This document shows positions 6,902-8,911 of a DNA stretch of 8,911 bases, piece by piece (within the stretch, counting starts at the first letter, position 1; each line of letters opens with the position of its first letter). The DNA lies in NCBI GenBank assembly GCA_035525455.1, contig DATLEF010000175.1, positions 1-8,911 of the forward strand, in the 5' to 3' direction. This stretch comes from JAQGMV01 sp035525455 (GTDB taxonomy: Bacteria; Pseudomonadota; Gammaproteobacteria; Burkholderiales; SG8-41). The translations under genes were made by a program, and so were the position numbers. The notes under the pieces were generated by a model. That model did no database searches and was not told where the DNA came from. It saw nothing but the letters and a program-made list of their open reading frames with translations.

Positions 6902-8106
6902 ACAAGCCGGTCGAACGCGGTGTAGGTACGGAAGCTCTTGCCGAAGCCCGCAGCCATTTTCCAGCGCTCGAGCGCTGGACGTACATGGATGTTTCGGCGC
7001 GCGGCGTGCTCTCGCGCGAAGTGCGTGCGGCGCTCGATGCCCACCTCGACGATCGCATGCTGAATGGGGCGACCGACAAGGACCAGTTTTTCGCGCTCGT
7101 CGAGCGGGCGCGCGGACGGTTCGCCACGCTGATCGGTGCGGACGCCGACGAGATCGCGTACACGAAGAACATATCCGACGGGCTCAACATGATCGCCACC
7201 GCCATCCACTGGCATCGCGGCGACAACGTGGTCCTGTGCCCGGAGCTCGAGCATCCGAATAACGTCTACGCGTGGCTCAATCTGCGTCGTTACGGGGTCG
7301 AAGTCCGGACGGTACCGCCGCGCGACGGCCACATTCCGATCGATGCCCTGATCGAACAGATCGACGAGCGCACGCGAGTGGCAACCGTATCGACCGTATC
7401 CTTTGCGCCCGGATTCAAAACCGACGTCGAGGCGCTGGGCAAGGTCTGTCGCGAGCGCGACGTGCTGCTGCTGGTCGATGCCGCGCAGTCGGTCGGTGTC
7501 ATGCACACCGACGTGCGGGCGTCGAACATCGATGCGCTGGCGGTTTCGACCCAGAAAGGATTGCTGGGGCTTTACGGCATGGGTTACCTCTACTGCCGCC
7601 GCGAATGGGCCGAGCGCCTGCAGCCCGCCTATCTCGCACGCTTCGGCGTCGATTTGGGCGATGCGCACGAAGCGAGCATCGGCGGCTACGATTTTCAGCT
7701 CGCGCGCGGCGCGCGGCGCTTCGATCTCGGCAATTTCAACTTCCTGGCGACTGCGGCCGTCGATGCTTCGATGCAGCAGCTGCTCGAGTGGGATACGCGC
7801 CGAATAGAGCCTTACGTGCGCGGGCTTACGCACGCGCTGGCGCGTGGGTTCCTCGATCTCGGCCTTCGAGTCGCCGGAGGCGAGCCCGGCCCGCACCTGA
7901 CCAAGATCGTCACGGTTGGCGAGATGAGCGCCGACCATTACGGAACGGGCGACGAGCGCTACAACCGCCTCTACGAGCACCTCGTTCAAAACCGCGTGAA
8001 GCTTTCCATACGCCGCGGCTTGCTGCGCTTTTCGCTGCACGTCTATAACAACATGGACGACGTCGGGCGCGTGCTCTCGCTTAGCCGCCAATTCCTGAAA
8101 CAGTGA
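6898..8106 (+). CDS. Class V aminotransferase-fold PLP enzyme (CsdA/SufS-like, no catalytic Cys)
   Basis: This 402-residue fold-type I PLP enzyme belongs to the class V aminotransferase/cysteine desulfurase family. Seen: ELEHPNNVYAW (116-126) with His119 expected to stack on PLP; DAAQSVG (194-200) with Asp194 and Gln197 as cofactor contacts; STQKGLLGLYGMGYLY (217-232) with Lys220 the likely Schiff-base lysine; and RFSLHVYNNMDDV (377-389), the usual C-terminal motif. The only cysteines are at 114, 184 and 233. The C-terminal loop that carries the persulfide-forming Cys in SufS/CsdA is shortened and has none, so a desulfurase role is unlikely. It may be a transaminase, epimerase or lyase on an amino acid. 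An AAGGAGA site at 6884-6890 lies 7 nt before the ATG. It overlaps hyuB (ATGA) and the next gene (GTGA), so it probably works on the product of HyuAB. Confidence 0.9.
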   Translation: MNKPVERGVGTEALAEARSHFPALERWTYMDVSARGVLSREVRAALDAHLDDRMLNGATDKDQFFALVERARGRFATLIGADADEIAYTKNISDGLNMIATAIHWHRGDNVVLCPELEHPNNVYAWLNLRRYGVEVRTVPPRDGHIPIDALIEQIDERTRVATVSTVSFAPGFKTDVEALGKVCRERDVLLLVDAAQSVGVMHTDVRASNIDALAVSTQKGLLGLYGMGYLYCRREWAERLQPAYLARFGVDLGDAHEASIGGYDFQLARGARRFDLGNFNFLATAAVDASMQQLLEWDTRRIEPYVRGLTHALARGFLDLGLRVAGGEPGPHLTKIVTVGEMSADHYGTGDERYNRLYEHLVQNRVKLSIRRGLLRFSLHVYNNMDDVGRVLSLSRQFLKQ

Positions 8107-8911
8107 AATACATCGAGCCTGTCTCAGGCGCGACCTATCCGCTCGACACGCCGCGCTGGTGCGCCGACAACGGTGCGCACCTGAATCTCACGCCCGGCCC
8201 GGGCTTGAAGCGCGGTGAGATCGCGCGCGATCGCTACTCGGTGTGGCGTTACGCGGCCGCGATCGAAGTCGATCAGGCGCAGGCGGTGTCTCTGGGCGAA
8301 GGCTGGACGCCGCTCGTACCGGGTAAGTGGCAGGGCGCGGCGACTCTTTTCAAGCTCGAGTTCATGATGCCGACCGGCTCGTTCAAGGACCGCGGCATGA
8401 CGGTGTTGGTGAGCTATCTGAAGAGCCGCGGCATCGAGCACGTGCTGGAAGATTCGTCCGGCAACGCCGGCGCATCGCTGTCCGCGTATGCGGCCGCAGC
8501 GGGTTTACGCTGCCGTATTCTGGTTCCGGAAACGGCTTCCTATCCCAAGATCGCGCAGATCGCCGCGTGCGGCGCCGACGTGGTGACGATACGCGGCTCG
8601 CGCCAGGACGTCGCCGACGCGGCACTACGCATGAGCGCCGAGATTTTTTATGCGAGCCACAACTGGGTGCCATGGTTCACCGAGGGCACGAAAACTCTCG
8701 CCTATGAGGTGTGGGAACAGCTCGGTTTCCAGACACCCGACAACGTGGTGACGCCGCTGGGTTACGGGAGCAACGTGCTTGGCTGCCTCAAAGGGTTCGA
8801 CGAGCTCAGGCGGAGTGGAGAGATCGATCGTATGCCTCGCATTTTCGGGGTGCAGGCCGAGAATTGCGCGCCTTATCACGCGGCGTATCGCGCGGGCAGC
8901 GATAAGCTCGT
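8103..8911 (+). CDS. Threonine synthase-like fold-type II PLP enzyme (partial, runs off the window)
   Basis: The first 269 codons of a gene open at the right edge. It is a tryptophan-synthase-beta-fold PLP enzyme closest in pattern to threonine synthase and threonine dehydratase. Seen: GEGWTPLVPG (65-74); PTGSFKDRG (90-98) with Lys95 the likely PLP lysine; SSGNAGAS (118-125), the substrate and cofactor loop; EGTKTLAYE (194-202); and GYGSN (220-224) in the place of the glycine-rich phosphate loop. Near the N-terminus WCADNG (19-24) resembles the CxxCG motif of some homologues with the second Cys replaced by Asn. The start is the GTG in GTGA overlapping the preceding stop; no Shine-Dalgarno is evident, so translational coupling is likely. 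Housekeeping threonine synthase is doubtful given the operon; a beta-elimination or replacement step on a hydroxy- or substituted amino acid fits better. The missing C-terminus leaves this open. Confidence 0.87.
   Translation, partial: MKYIEPVSGATYPLDTPRWCADNGAHLNLTPGPGLKRGEIARDRYSVWRYAAAIEVDQAQAVSLGEGWTPLVPGKWQGAATLFKLEFMMPTGSFKDRGMTVLVSYLKSRGIEHVLEDSSGNAGASLSAYAAAAGLRCRILVPETASYPKIAQIAACGADVVTIRGSRQDVADAALRMSAEIFYASHNWVPWFTEGTKTLAYEVWEQLGFQTPDNVVTPLGYGSNVLGCLKGFDELRRSGEIDRMPRIFGVQAENCAPYHAAYRAGSDKL

Noticed and set aside
6625..8091. 488-codon antisense open frame opposite hyuB and the class V enzyme
   Set aside because: Both sense genes carry clear family motifs throughout; the antisense product shows none and spans a gene junction.

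Overview
The window is GC-rich, tightly packed bacterial DNA. Its gene content (an orphan Bug/TctC-type solute-binding protein, a MmgE/PrpD-family protein, HyuA/HyuB ATP-dependent lactam/hydantoin-type enzymes, and a Lys/Ala-rich exported protein) is typical of soil or freshwater Betaproteobacteria, most likely Burkholderiales. That assignment is an inference from gene families and composition. No RNA gene, insertion sequence or CRISPR array was seen.

Layout, left to right. Positions 1-132 hold no gene I can support. A small exported low-complexity Lys/Ala/Thr-rich protein (133-474, +) is followed by two hairpins, the second a textbook rho-independent terminator. Next is a stand-alone Bug/TctC-family periplasmic binding protein (612-1589, +). 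It converges with a MmgE/PrpD-family gene (1639-3066, -). An 89-bp divergent promoter region (3067-3155) separates that gene from a rightward operon. The operon holds hyuA (3156-5240), hyuB (5225-6901, GTG start inside the end of hyuA), a class V aminotransferase-fold PLP enzyme (6898-8106) and a threonine-synthase-like fold-type II PLP enzyme (8103 to beyond the window edge). The four genes overlap by 16, 4 and 4 nt, so they are almost certainly co-transcribed and translationally coupled.

Inferred joint role: the binding protein captures a small carboxylated compound, HyuAB uses ATP to open or hydrolyse a cyclic amide (or activates a related carbonyl compound), and the two PLP enzymes process the amino-acid-like product. 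The divergent MmgE/PrpD protein may act on a related hydroxy- or unsaturated acid. The substrate is unknown, and this gene combination is the best candidate here for an undescribed catabolic pathway. The most striking regulatory structure is a near-perfect 25-bp dyad at 3098-3122. Its arms contain the -10 boxes of both divergent promoters, so one regulator could control both directions.
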